Positions 9,116 through 16,280 of a DNA stretch of 49,831 nt are shown here, one piece after another. The notes under the pieces were generated by a model. It worked only from the letters and a program-made list of their open reading frames with translations, searched no databases and was not told where the DNA came from. Both the position numbers and the translations under genes were made by a program. Numbering within the stretch: position 1 is the stretch's first letter; every line of letters begins with the position of its first letter. Origin of the DNA: Cytophagales bacterium (GTDB taxonomy: Bacteria > Bacteroidota > Bacteroidia > Cytophagales > Spirosomataceae); assembly GCA_013298215.1 (NCBI GenBank), contig JAAFKE010000029.1:1-49831 (forward strand). The letters run 5' to 3'.

Positions 9116-10876
9116 ATGTGGCAGTTTCTCAAATACGTTTTGGCAACCATCCTTGGGTTGCTATTTTTTAGTATCATCGGTTTTTTTATATTGATCGGCA
9201 TCGCCGCCTCGTCGTCCGACGACTCGGTGGAGGTGAAACCAAAGTCGGTCTTGAAGCTATCGTTGAGCCAGCCGATCCAAGAAATTGGGCTCGACAACCC
9301 CCTTGCCGCTCTCGGTGGCCCCTTTGCGGGAGGGTCAGAATCGACGGGTTTGAACGACATCAGAACCGCGCTGGCCAACGCCAAAATAGACCCCAACGTG
9401 TCGGGCGTGTACCTCAACGTCGAGAACGTGGAGGCGGGCTGGGCCACGCTCCAAGAAATTCGGGACGCGCTCATCGACTTCAAAAAATCCAAAAAATTTG
9501 TGTACGCCTACGGAGAGTTTATGACCGAAAAGGGCTACTACATCAACTCGATAGCCGACAAAATTTACCTTAACCCAGCGGGGGGCATGGAGTGGAACGG
9601 ACTGTCGGCGGAGTACGAATTTTACAAAGGAACGTTGGACAAACTGGGTGTGAAGCCCGTGATCTTTCGGGTTGGCGATTATAAAAGTGCCGTTGAGCCG
9701 TTTTTGAGAACCGATATGTCGGATGCCAGCAAGGCGCAAACCCGCTCTTATTTGAACTCGATCAACGACTATAACCTGACGCAAGTGGCCCAATCGCGCA
9801 AAGTGTCGGTTGCCAAACTGAAAGCCCTGGCCGATTCGCTGACGATAGACTCGCCAGCCGAAGCCCTCAAAAATGGATTGGTGACGCACGTTGGCTACCT
9901 CGACGAGCTCGAAACGGCCATAAAAAAGGAGTTGGCCTTGGAGGAGAGTAAAAAAATAAAGTACCTGTCGCTTTCGGACTACTTGAAAGCCGAAAGGCTG
10001 GTTAAAGAGTCGGAGTCTGACAACCGAATTGCCGTGATTGTGGGCGAGGGCTCTATTGTGTCGGGAGACGGCGGCGATGACATGATCGGATCGGATAAAA
10101 TAGCGGCGCAAATCAAAAAAGCCCGCGAAGACAAGCGCGTCAAGGCCATTGTGTTGCGGGTCAATTCGGGGGGCGGCAGTTCGCTGGCATCCGATGTGAT
10201 GTGGCGAGAAGTAAAACTAACCAGAGGCAAAAAGCCAATTATTGGCTCTATGTCCGACGTGGCCGCTTCGGGCGGGTATTATATGCTCATGGACTGCGAC
10301 AAAATAGTGGCGCACCCCAACACCATCACTGGCTCGATCGGTATATTTTTGTTGCTTTTCAATGCCGAAGGTTTTTTTAATGATAAGCTGGGAGTCAATT
10401 TCGACCGCGTCAATACCAATGCCTATTCCGACTTTCCGACTGTGACGCGCACTTTGTCTGATTTCGAGAATAAAAAACTGCAAAAAGGCATTGATGCTGG
10501 CTACGCTACTTTTACGAGCAAAGCCGCGCAGGGGCGCAAAATGTCGGTCGAAAAACTCCGCTCCATTGCATCGGGCAGGGTGTGGTCGGGGGCCGAGGCC
10601 AAACAAAACGGGCTGATCGACGAACTTGGCGGTTTAGAAGATGCCATTCGGTTGGCGGCCAAATCGGCCAAACTAAACGCAAACGATTACCAGGTGAAAT
10701 ACTACCCCGAAAAAAGAAGCGTGTTCGACAATTTTTTCAAAAAAGTATCCGCCGATGCCGAAGAGCGGGCCGTAAAAGCCCAGTTGGGCAACTTAGCGCC
10801 CTACGCAAAGGCGGTTCAGCGGCTCAACAGCATGCAAGGAATGCAGGCGCGGATGGAGTCTTTTGATATAAAATAG
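9116..10876 (+). CDS. sppA: Signal peptide peptidase SppA, 67-kDa type
   Basis: 586 residues. One N-terminal membrane anchor (about 6-30) is followed by two tandem S49/ClpP-fold domains, as in the long E. coli form. The catalytic dyad is visible: Lys190 in the first domain (VGDYKSAVEP) and Ser385 in the second (SDVAASGGYYM). SppA degrades cleaved signal peptides in the membrane/periplasm as a bowl-shaped tetramer. It has its own -7 element upstream and a hairpin downstream before the SCO1 gene, so it is probably monocistronic. Confidence 0.95.
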   Translation: MWQFLKYVLATILGLLFFSIIGFFILIGIAASSSDDSVEVKPKSVLKLSLSQPIQEIGLDNPLAALGGPFAGGSESTGLNDIRTALANAKIDPNVSGVYLNVENVEAGWATLQEIRDALIDFKKSKKFVYAYGEFMTEKGYYINSIADKIYLNPAGGMEWNGLSAEYEFYKGTLDKLGVKPVIFRVGDYKSAVEPFLRTDMSDASKAQTRSYLNSINDYNLTQVAQSRKVSVAKLKALADSLTIDSPAEALKNGLVTHVGYLDELETAIKKELALEESKKIKYLSLSDYLKAERLVKESESDNRIAVIVGEGSIVSGDGGDDMIGSDKIAAQIKKAREDKRVKAIVLRVNSGGGSSLASDVMWREVKLTRGKKPIIGSMSDVAASGGYYMLMDCDKIVAHPNTITGSIGIFLLLFNAEGFFNDKLGVNFDRVNTNAYSDFPTVTRTLSDFENKKLQKGIDAGYATFTSKAAQGRKMSVEKLRSIASGRVWSGAEAKQNGLIDELGGLEDAIRLAAKSAKLNANDYQVKYYPEKRSVFDNFFKKVSADAEERAVKAQLGNLAPYAKAVQRLNSMQGMQARMESFDIK

Positions 10877-10902
10877 AACAAAGAACCTTGTTTTAGTGTA
10901 TT

Positions 10903-10932
10903 ACAATAGGCGGCAGCGATGCCGTCTATTGT
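10903..10932 (+). terminator. Terminator-like hairpin after sppA
   Basis: 13-bp stem (10903-10915 with 10920-10932, one G-U pair) closed by a GCGA (GNRA) tetraloop. Only a short T-run follows (GTTTTAAA), so termination may be partial. It is 19 bases before the GTG of the SCO1 gene. Confidence 0.6.
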
Positions 10933-10950
10933 GTTTTAAACAACAAAAAA

Positions 10951-11589
10951 GTGAATAAAAAACTCAGTTTTCTCGGTTTAATTGCCGTGGCCACGCTCAC
11001 GCTAAATTGCGGTCGGCAAAAATTGCCCATTTTGGGCGAACGCGAAACCGCTATCAAGACCGTTGATGGCCAGCAGGTTACGGACACGATCTACCACAGC
11101 GTCCCCGATTTTAAGTTTGCCAACCAAAACGGAGACACGGTTACGGCCAAAGATTTTGCGGGGAAGATATACGTGACGGATTTTTTCTTCACGACTTGCC
11201 CCACCATTTGCCCAATCATGAAAAAAAAGATGCTCGAGGTGTATAAAAAATACGAGGGCAACCCAAACTTCGGTATTTTGTCGCACACCATAGACCCCCG
11301 CCACGACTCGGTGGCCGTTTTGCGCCAGTATGCCATAGACCTGGGCATAAAAGGCACTCAGTGGCAGTTTGTGACTGGCAATCGGCAGCAAATATACGAC
11401 ATGGGGCAAAAGCACTACTTAGTAACGGCCCAAGAAGATGCCACTTCGCCGGGGGGCTTCAACCACAGCGCGGCGTGTATTTTGGTAGATAAACAAAAGC
11501 ACCTACGCGGAATGTACGACGGCACCTCGGACAAGGAAGTGGCCAAACTTATTGAAGATATTCAAATACTGCTCGACGAAAAACAATGA
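10951..11589 (+). CDS. SCO1/SenC/PrrC-family copper chaperone lipoprotein
   Basis: 212 residues from GTG 10951; there is no in-frame ATG near. A lipoprotein signal ends in LTLNC (Cys20). The thioredoxin-like SCO fold has the copper-binding C83-x3-C87 (TTCPTICPIM) and the conserved His172 (GFNHSAACILVD). Such proteins deliver copper to the CuA site of cytochrome c oxidase on the outer face of the inner membrane. The next gene, a cytochrome c, overlaps it by ATGA, so the two are translationally coupled. This pairing supports a role in the respiratory chain; the oxidase subunits themselves are not adjacent. Confidence 0.93.
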   Translation: MNKKLSFLGLIAVATLTLNCGRQKLPILGERETAIKTVDGQQVTDTIYHSVPDFKFANQNGDTVTAKDFAGKIYVTDFFFTTCPTICPIMKKKMLEVYKKYEGNPNFGILSHTIDPRHDSVAVLRQYAIDLGIKGTQWQFVTGNRQQIYDMGQKHYLVTAQEDATSPGGFNHSAACILVDKQKHLRGMYDGTSDKEVAKLIEDIQILLDEKQ

Positions 11590-11993
11590 GAGTTGCTCCA
11601 CTATTTGCGCTGTTTTTTTGTTTTTTAACGGGTTGTCAAACCAAAGAAGAGGTCAAGTTCGACCAGTACGTGGCCGAGGGCTACGCGCTCTATACTATTC
11701 ACTGCGCCAACTGCCACCAAGAAAACGGGCGCGGTTTGGCGGGTTTGTACCCTCCGATTTCTAAACAATACTTGAAAGACAAAACCGCCTTGGCCTGCAT
11801 GATGCGAAATGGTTTGGTGGGAAGTCTGGTAGTTGAGGGCAAAGCCTATAACCGCGCCATGCCAGGAAATCTGACGCTGAAAGACTTAGAAATTGCCGAG
11901 ATCATAACCTACGTGGGCAGCCGCTGGAACGACGAAAAAACCATAACCCAAACCGACAGCGTGAAAAGTGCGTTGCTCAAATGCGATAATTGA
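11586..11993 (+). CDS. Small c-type cytochrome lipoprotein
   Basis: 135 residues. A lipobox (FLTGC, Cys17) anchors it to a membrane. A single haem c site C40-x-x-C43-H44 (HCANCHQENGRG) is followed by GLAGLYPPI and a probable Met axial ligand at 92 (RAMPGN), then the class I C-terminal helix DLEIAEIITYVGSRW. It is likely an electron carrier for a terminal oxidase. The ATG overlaps the stop of the SCO1 gene by four bases. Its 3' end overlaps the convergent lptC gene by 17 bases. Confidence 0.93.
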   Translation: MRVAPLFALFFCFLTGCQTKEEVKFDQYVAEGYALYTIHCANCHQENGRGLAGLYPPISKQYLKDKTALACMMRNGLVGSLVVEGKAYNRAMPGNLTLKDLEIAEIITYVGSRWNDEKTITQTDSVKSALLKCDN

Positions 11994-12591
11994 CCCCAAA
12001 CGGAGTAGGGGCGGAGAGGATTCCCGTTATTTTTCGGATCACCGTGTTTGAAAAATCCTGCTTTGCATCCATGCCAATGCCTTGGTAAATATCTCCATTT
12101 TTGAGGATAATCTCGACGGGTTTTTCGTTGTAAACCTTTTGGGTGGACGGATTCCAGTATAGCTCTTCCGTTTTCAGGGTTTCGCCCTTTAAAGTATTGA
12201 TTACCAGCACGTGGCCCATGACTTTGTAGAGGTTTTTTCCTTTCTCAAACCTACCAGAGTCGGACGTTAGGGTGGTGATTGGGTTGCCGAGCGGGTCGTA
12301 AAAATAAATGGTAATGGGTTTCGGGAAAATCTTGTCCTCCGACCCAAACGTAATCTGCTTTGCGGTGGTGAGTTTTACCTTTCGGACGGCGGCCTCGCTA
12401 TACAGCACCTCCACGTTGTTCACCTCCTCGATGGGACCTTTGTAAGGGATCGGCTTTTTCTTGTTGGGGTCCTCGTCGCAACCAAAAAGGGCGAGCAAGC
12501 ACAGCGGTAGACACAGAAAATAGTTGAGCAACCGCCAAGGTTTGAGCAAGCCTACCACCGTTGGTATTTTAGGCCAGTTAGCAGAAATCAT
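11977..12591 (-). CDS. lptC: LptC-family LPS export protein
   Basis: 204 residues from ATG 12591, which overlaps the stop of the upstream OMP gene by one base (TAATG). A long hydrophobic start ends in a lipobox (LALFGC), so this version looks like a lipoprotein rather than a plain bitopic protein. The mature part is OstA/LptC-like beta-jellyroll: ITIYFYDPLGNPITTLTSDS, KNLYKVMGHV, TEELYWNPSTQKVYNEKPVE and GIGMDAKQDF. LptC passes lipopolysaccharide from LptBFG to LptA. Coupling to coaX and an OMP gene is a recurrent Bacteroidota arrangement. Confidence 0.87.
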   Translation of the reverse strand: MISANWPKIPTVVGLLKPWRLLNYFLCLPLCLLALFGCDEDPNKKKPIPYKGPIEEVNNVEVLYSEAAVRKVKLTTAKQITFGSEDKIFPKPITIYFYDPLGNPITTLTSDSGRFEKGKNLYKVMGHVLVINTLKGETLKTEELYWNPSTQKVYNEKPVEIILKNGDIYQGIGMDAKQDFSNTVIRKITGILSAPTPFGVNYRI

Positions 12592-13904
12592 TAGTCCAAT
12601 TTGGGTTTCACAAACCACCGATCCGACAGCGAGAACCCAACGTTGAAGCGCACGTAGGTTTCTTCAACGGCTCCGTTGTCGATCATGCCGCGCCTGCCGC
12701 CCGTAATGCCAAGATTCATTGAATTGCCGAAACTTTTGCCAATTGGTAGTGTGAAACCAATACTTGCGCTCAGGTCTTTGGGGTTTTGGCCATTGAACAA
12801 GTAGGGCGTGTTGCGGTAATTGACCCCAAAGCGGTAGGAAACCAACTGAAAATACTTAGTGGAGGTGATGCGCGGGATGTAATCGACCCCAAAATGCCAG
12901 CCACTCGTGTTTGTCATACTTTGGTTGAGCAGGTCGATATTCCTGAACTGAGACCAAGCCTGGTAGTCGTATTCTAAAGACACAACCAATTTTAGCCATT
13001 TTTCGTAACTCATACCAACGCGGTAGTGGGCTGGTAGGGTGAGCGAACCAGCTTTGTCGCGGATGGTGTCGGGGTTTGCCACCAACAGGCCGCTCAGGTT
13101 GGTAATCTCGAAGGTACTGGTTTGTTTTGCGTTCAAGTTTGTTTTGAAATCGGCCACGGCTCCGAAGTTGAGGTACTGGTCTTTTTTGAGCACGAGCCGG
13201 TAGGCCGCACCCCATTTAAAGGCCAAACTACCCACGCTGGTGCGGTCGTTTCGGGCCACGAGGTGGTCTTGCGAGTCGCCGATGAGCAACTGGGTTTCGG
13301 AACTTCGGCGAATGTTGCCGAACACGTATGATGCCTCCACGCCTAAGTTTAAGGATTTGCCCACCTGGAAACCGTTGCCAAAAACAACCCGGTTTAGCCC
13401 ACCCGAGCCGTTGTAGGAATATTTGCCCTCGTAAATAGAATTGGGTACTTTTCGGTAGAGCGTCGATTTATATTCGACAGTACTGAGCGGCCGCAACCCG
13501 ATGGTGAGGGTCCATTTGGAAGAAGCTGGAAATGCAAAAACGAGGTTGTTGATGTTAGCCCCGAAGCTCCGAAGTTTCTCGTAGTTAGTTTGGTTGAGCG
13601 TGCGGCTGACTCCCACCAAGCCTACTTCAAAAAAAGTGACACGGTTGCGCACCAATAGCGCTGGGTTGATGCCGTTCACAGAAAAACCGTTTGAGGTACT
13701 TACGCCCACGTCGGCCATGCCCGCGCTCGAGGCGTAGCCCTGCGTGTAGGTGTCGCCGATGCCAAAAGTTGAGTAAGGCGAGTTGCCCAATCCCTGCGCC
13801 CGCGCGTCGGAAAAAGAAACGGTGAGCGTGAAGAGCAACGCAAAAAATGATGGTAAAATTTGTGAGGCGCGCTTAAATGACTTCGGGATTTGTATAAAAT
13901 TCAT
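12591..13904 (-). CDS. Outer-membrane beta-barrel protein, FadL/OMPP1-like
   Basis: 437 residues. After a basic N-terminus, a hydrophobic signal (FFALLFTLTVSFSDARAQ) ends at ARAQ. The mature protein starts GLGNSPYSTFGIGD and contains NGFSVNGINPALL, a Gly/Asn-rich plug-like motif that recalls FadL/OMPP1-type porins. Alternating strands follow through the rest and the chain ends in the barrel-like RFNVGFSLSDRWFVK. It probably sits in the outer membrane. The cargo is unknown, and a FadL-type hydrophobic substrate is only a guess. It is coupled to both neighbours: TGATG with coaX upstream and TAATG with lptC downstream. Confidence 0.8.
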   Translation of the reverse strand: MNFIQIPKSFKRASQILPSFFALLFTLTVSFSDARAQGLGNSPYSTFGIGDTYTQGYASSAGMADVGVSTSNGFSVNGINPALLVRNRVTFFEVGLVGVSRTLNQTNYEKLRSFGANINNLVFAFPASSKWTLTIGLRPLSTVEYKSTLYRKVPNSIYEGKYSYNGSGGLNRVVFGNGFQVGKSLNLGVEASYVFGNIRRSSETQLLIGDSQDHLVARNDRTSVGSLAFKWGAAYRLVLKKDQYLNFGAVADFKTNLNAKQTSTFEITNLSGLLVANPDTIRDKAGSLTLPAHYRVGMSYEKWLKLVVSLEYDYQAWSQFRNIDLLNQSMTNTSGWHFGVDYIPRITSTKYFQLVSYRFGVNYRNTPYLFNGQNPKDLSASIGFTLPIGKSFGNSMNLGITGGRRGMIDNGAVEETYVRFNVGFSLSDRWFVKPKLD

Positions 13905-14632
13905 CAGTGGTTGTTGTATTGTAAAATTCGGTTGAGCCCTATCAGGACTAAGTTTGGTACTGCAAAGATGCTATGTTTTAAGCTACTTTCAAAAAAAGGT
14001 GCGTCGCCGCCGCACACTAAAACTGTTAAATGCGGTATTTGTTGTTCGTATTGCGCCACCATTCCGTTAAGCTCGGCCACCAAGCCGTTCATTACGCCAC
14101 TTTGCATGGCGGAGGTCGTGTTTTTGCCAATCAGCGGCGGCACTATGCCGTCGGGCTCAATAAATGGCAATCTTTTAGTGAACGTTTTTAAAGCCTCAAA
14201 ACGCATACGAAGGCCAGGAGAAATAACACCGCCCTGAAAAACCCCGTCGGCATCGAGCAGATCGTAGGTAATGCAAGTTCCCAGGTCGATGATTAGACAA
14301 TTGCGGTTGGGATACAAAAAACGCGCACCCACCGCCGCCGCCACGCGGTCGGTGCCAAGGGTTTGGGGTGTTTCGTAGTTTTTTCTGATCGGAACGGCCG
14401 TTTGGGCATCGAGCAGCACGACTGGGTAGTTTTGCCGCGTGAGTACCTGGGCAATTTCGCTGGCGGGGCCACTGGTCGACGACACAATGGCGCGTTGAGG
14501 CACGTGCTCGAGCTGCTGTAACTTTTCTAAGAGCACCTCATACGGCACCTTGTTTTGGGTTTCGACCAACGTGTTTTCGTCGAACCAAGCTATCTTAGAG
14601 AAGGTGTTTCCCAGATCTACGACCAAGTGCAT
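13904..14632 (-). CDS. coaX: Type III pantothenate kinase
   Basis: 242 residues from ATG 14632, where the phosphate-binding motif DLGNT sits at residues 6-10. A longer frame upstream (to 14695) overlaps the DJ-1 gene and lacks family similarity. Other CoaX marks are LGTDRVAAAVGA, IIDLGTCITYDLL (second Asp motif) and GGVISPGLRMRFEAL. CoaX phosphorylates pantothenate, the first step of coenzyme A synthesis; it needs a monovalent cation and resists CoA feedback. It is the first gene of the coaX-OMP-lptC operon, with its stop overlapping the next ATG. Confidence 0.95.
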   Translation of the reverse strand: MHLVVDLGNTFSKIAWFDENTLVETQNKVPYEVLLEKLQQLEHVPQRAIVSSTSGPASEIAQVLTRQNYPVVLLDAQTAVPIRKNYETPQTLGTDRVAAAVGARFLYPNRNCLIIDLGTCITYDLLDADGVFQGGVISPGLRMRFEALKTFTKRLPFIEPDGIVPPLIGKNTTSAMQSGVMNGLVAELNGMVAQYEQQIPHLTVLVCGGDAPFFESSLKHSIFAVPNLVLIGLNRILQYNNH

Positions 14633-14669
14633 GGTTTTTTGTTGAGCGATGCCAGAATCCAAAGCCGTG

Positions 14670-15359
14670 TTATTTCTCGAACATTTCCTCGACAACTTTT
14701 CGGCCTACTTTGCGCGACGAATACGGGTTTTGCCCCGTTATGAGCCGCTCATCGATCTCGATATACTGCACAAACGGCAAAAAACCTTTGTGGTAAATGG
14801 CCTTGCGCTTGCGCAGTTCGTCTTCGAGCAAAAAGGGCACCTCTTTCTCCAGCCGCACAATCCGCTCCTCGGTGTTTGAGAACCCAGTTAGGTGTTTTTT
14901 GGCAATCAGAAAAGACCCGTCGGATAGCTTGACGTTCAAAAGCCCCGACAAACCGTGGCAAACTGCGGCCACCATGCCGTCGTTTTCGTAGATGTGGCGC
15001 GTAATGTTTTGGAGCGGAACGCTATCGGGAAAATCCCACATACAACCGTGGCCGCCAGCGTAGTAGATGATTTGGTACTGCGAAGCGTCCACGTTTTGGG
15101 GGTGTAGCGAGTTCTCTAATTTGGCACGAAAAGCAGGGTTTTCGTAATATCGACGGTTGGTAAAATCGGTTAGTTTTAGGCTTCGTTCATCAATTGGAAT
15201 GTGGCCGCCTCGGGGGCTAACGATGTCGCACACGATTCCTTTTTTTTCGAGCGAGTCCATAAAATGCGTAGCCTCACTGAGCCACAGCCCCGTTTTTTGG
15301 GTATTAGAAAAATGTTGAGCGTGGTTGGTACACACAATCAATGCGCGGGCGGCGGTCAT
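14670..15359 (-). CDS. DJ-1/PfpI-family protein, Hsp31-like
   Basis: 229 residues. Class I glutamine-amidotransferase-like fold with the nucleophile elbow AAVCHGLSG (Cys134, His135), the acidic residue Glu29 (LWLSEATHF) and the GGHG loop (YYAGGHGCMWDF, 101-109). This set matches Hsp31/glyoxalase III-type members, which detoxify methylglyoxal or act as holding chaperones. Which applies here cannot be told. It lies 37 bases upstream of coaX on the same strand, and diverges from the DUF4230 gene across a 74-bp spacer that holds an inverted repeat. Confidence 0.9.
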   Translation of the reverse strand: MTAARALIVCTNHAQHFSNTQKTGLWLSEATHFMDSLEKKGIVCDIVSPRGGHIPIDERSLKLTDFTNRRYYENPAFRAKLENSLHPQNVDASQYQIIYYAGGHGCMWDFPDSVPLQNITRHIYENDGMVAAVCHGLSGLLNVKLSDGSFLIAKKHLTGFSNTEERIVRLEKEVPFLLEDELRKRKAIYHKGFLPFVQYIEIDERLITGQNPYSSRKVGRKVVEEMFEK

Positions 15360-15382
15360 ACTAAAAATAAATGTTTTTTGTG

Positions 15383-15413
15383 ATTGGTAAATTTTGGGAC
15401 GTAATTTACCAAT
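15383..15413. repeat. 11-bp inverted repeat between divergent genes
   Basis: ATTGGTAAATT at 15383-15393 and its exact reverse complement at 15403-15413, nine bases apart, in the 74-bp spacer between the DJ-1 and DUF4230 genes. It could be an operator for both genes or a structured 5' leader of the DUF4230 gene. No T-tract follows, so a terminator is unlikely. Confidence 0.6.
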
Positions 15414-15433
15414 AATAAACGCAAATCCAATTT

Positions 15434-16051
15434 ATGAGCCTCATACCCCGACTGATTCGCTTGCTGTTTTGGCTGTTGCTGGTGGCCAGCGTCATTTTTG
15501 TGTGGGAAAAACTGCGTGCCTTCGAGTGGTTTTCGTTCGGTGGCCCGCGCCAAACCCAAACCCAGCACAACATGGTGGTGCAAGAAATAACCGCAATGGG
15601 CAAGTTGGAACTGGTGCGCTATAGTTTCAAAGACATTGTAGAACACGAAGTCGTGAACGCCCTCTTGCCCAACGCCAAAGCCGTGCTGATTGTACAAGGC
15701 GAGGCGGTGGGGTGCATTGACCTTACCCAAATCAAAACCACCGACGTATCGACCGAAGAAGACACACTGGTGGTGCATTTGCCCGAGCCAGAGATTTGTT
15801 TTTACAAAATAGACCACACAAAATCGAAGGTGTACGATACCCAATTCGCTTTTGTGGAGGAGGCTAAAATTGTGCAAGAGGCCTACCAGCAGGCCGAAAC
15901 CCAGATCAGGCAGTCGGCCTTAGACATGGGTATTTTGGATCAAACGCGCACAAACGCCCAAAAGGTGCTGAAACCCACCCTGGAGCGCATCACGGGCAAA
16001 CGCGTTGTTGTCAAGTTTAGAATGAAGGCCACTTTTGACCGCAAAAGGTAG
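15434..16051 (+). CDS. DUF4230-family membrane-anchored protein
   Basis: 205 residues. One N-terminal membrane segment (about 6-25, IRLLFWLLLVASVIFVW) is followed by a soluble domain with VVQEITAMGKLELVRYSFKD and LIVQGEAVGCIDLTQIK, the pattern of DUF4230. The C-terminal half is helical (EEAKIVQEAYQQAETQIRQS) and ends RVVVKFRMK. The family has no established function; the alpha/beta topology with a single anchor loosely recalls band-7-like proteins. It stands alone on the plus strand between the DJ-1 gene and the helicase terminator. Confidence 0.83.
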   Translation: MSLIPRLIRLLFWLLLVASVIFVWEKLRAFEWFSFGGPRQTQTQHNMVVQEITAMGKLELVRYSFKDIVEHEVVNALLPNAKAVLIVQGEAVGCIDLTQIKTTDVSTEEDTLVVHLPEPEICFYKIDHTKSKVYDTQFAFVEEAKIVQEAYQQAETQIRQSALDMGILDQTRTNAQKVLKPTLERITGKRVVVKFRMKATFDRKR

Positions 16052-16210
16052 CCAAGGCGGAGTTTGTGCAAGCCCAAGGCGGAAAAACTTTTAAAAGACA
16101 TGGCAGATTTGAAATTGATAAGTAAGCAATAGCGTATTTAAAGGCGCTAAAATTTAAAGACAATGAATGCAATAGAAGAAGTAGAAATAGCTCTACAAAA
16201 AAATGACACA

Positions 16211-16254
16211 AAAAGAGGATACACCAGGAACAAGTCCCTGATATATCCTCTTTT
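16211..16254 (-). terminator. Terminator of the DEAD-box helicase gene
   Basis: 18-base arms 16211-16228 and 16237-16254 with an 8-base loop. The two mismatches on the plus strand become G-U pairs on the minus-strand transcript, so it fits best as the terminator of the helicase gene ending at 16281. The arm ends in TTTT. Confidence 0.8.
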
Positions 16255-16280
16255 GCGTTAAACTTGCGGTGACTGAGTGC

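Noticed and set aside
16142-16260. 32-codon plus-strand frame starting MNAIEEVEIALQ
   Set aside because: It runs through the helicase terminator stem and has no promoter or homologous pattern.
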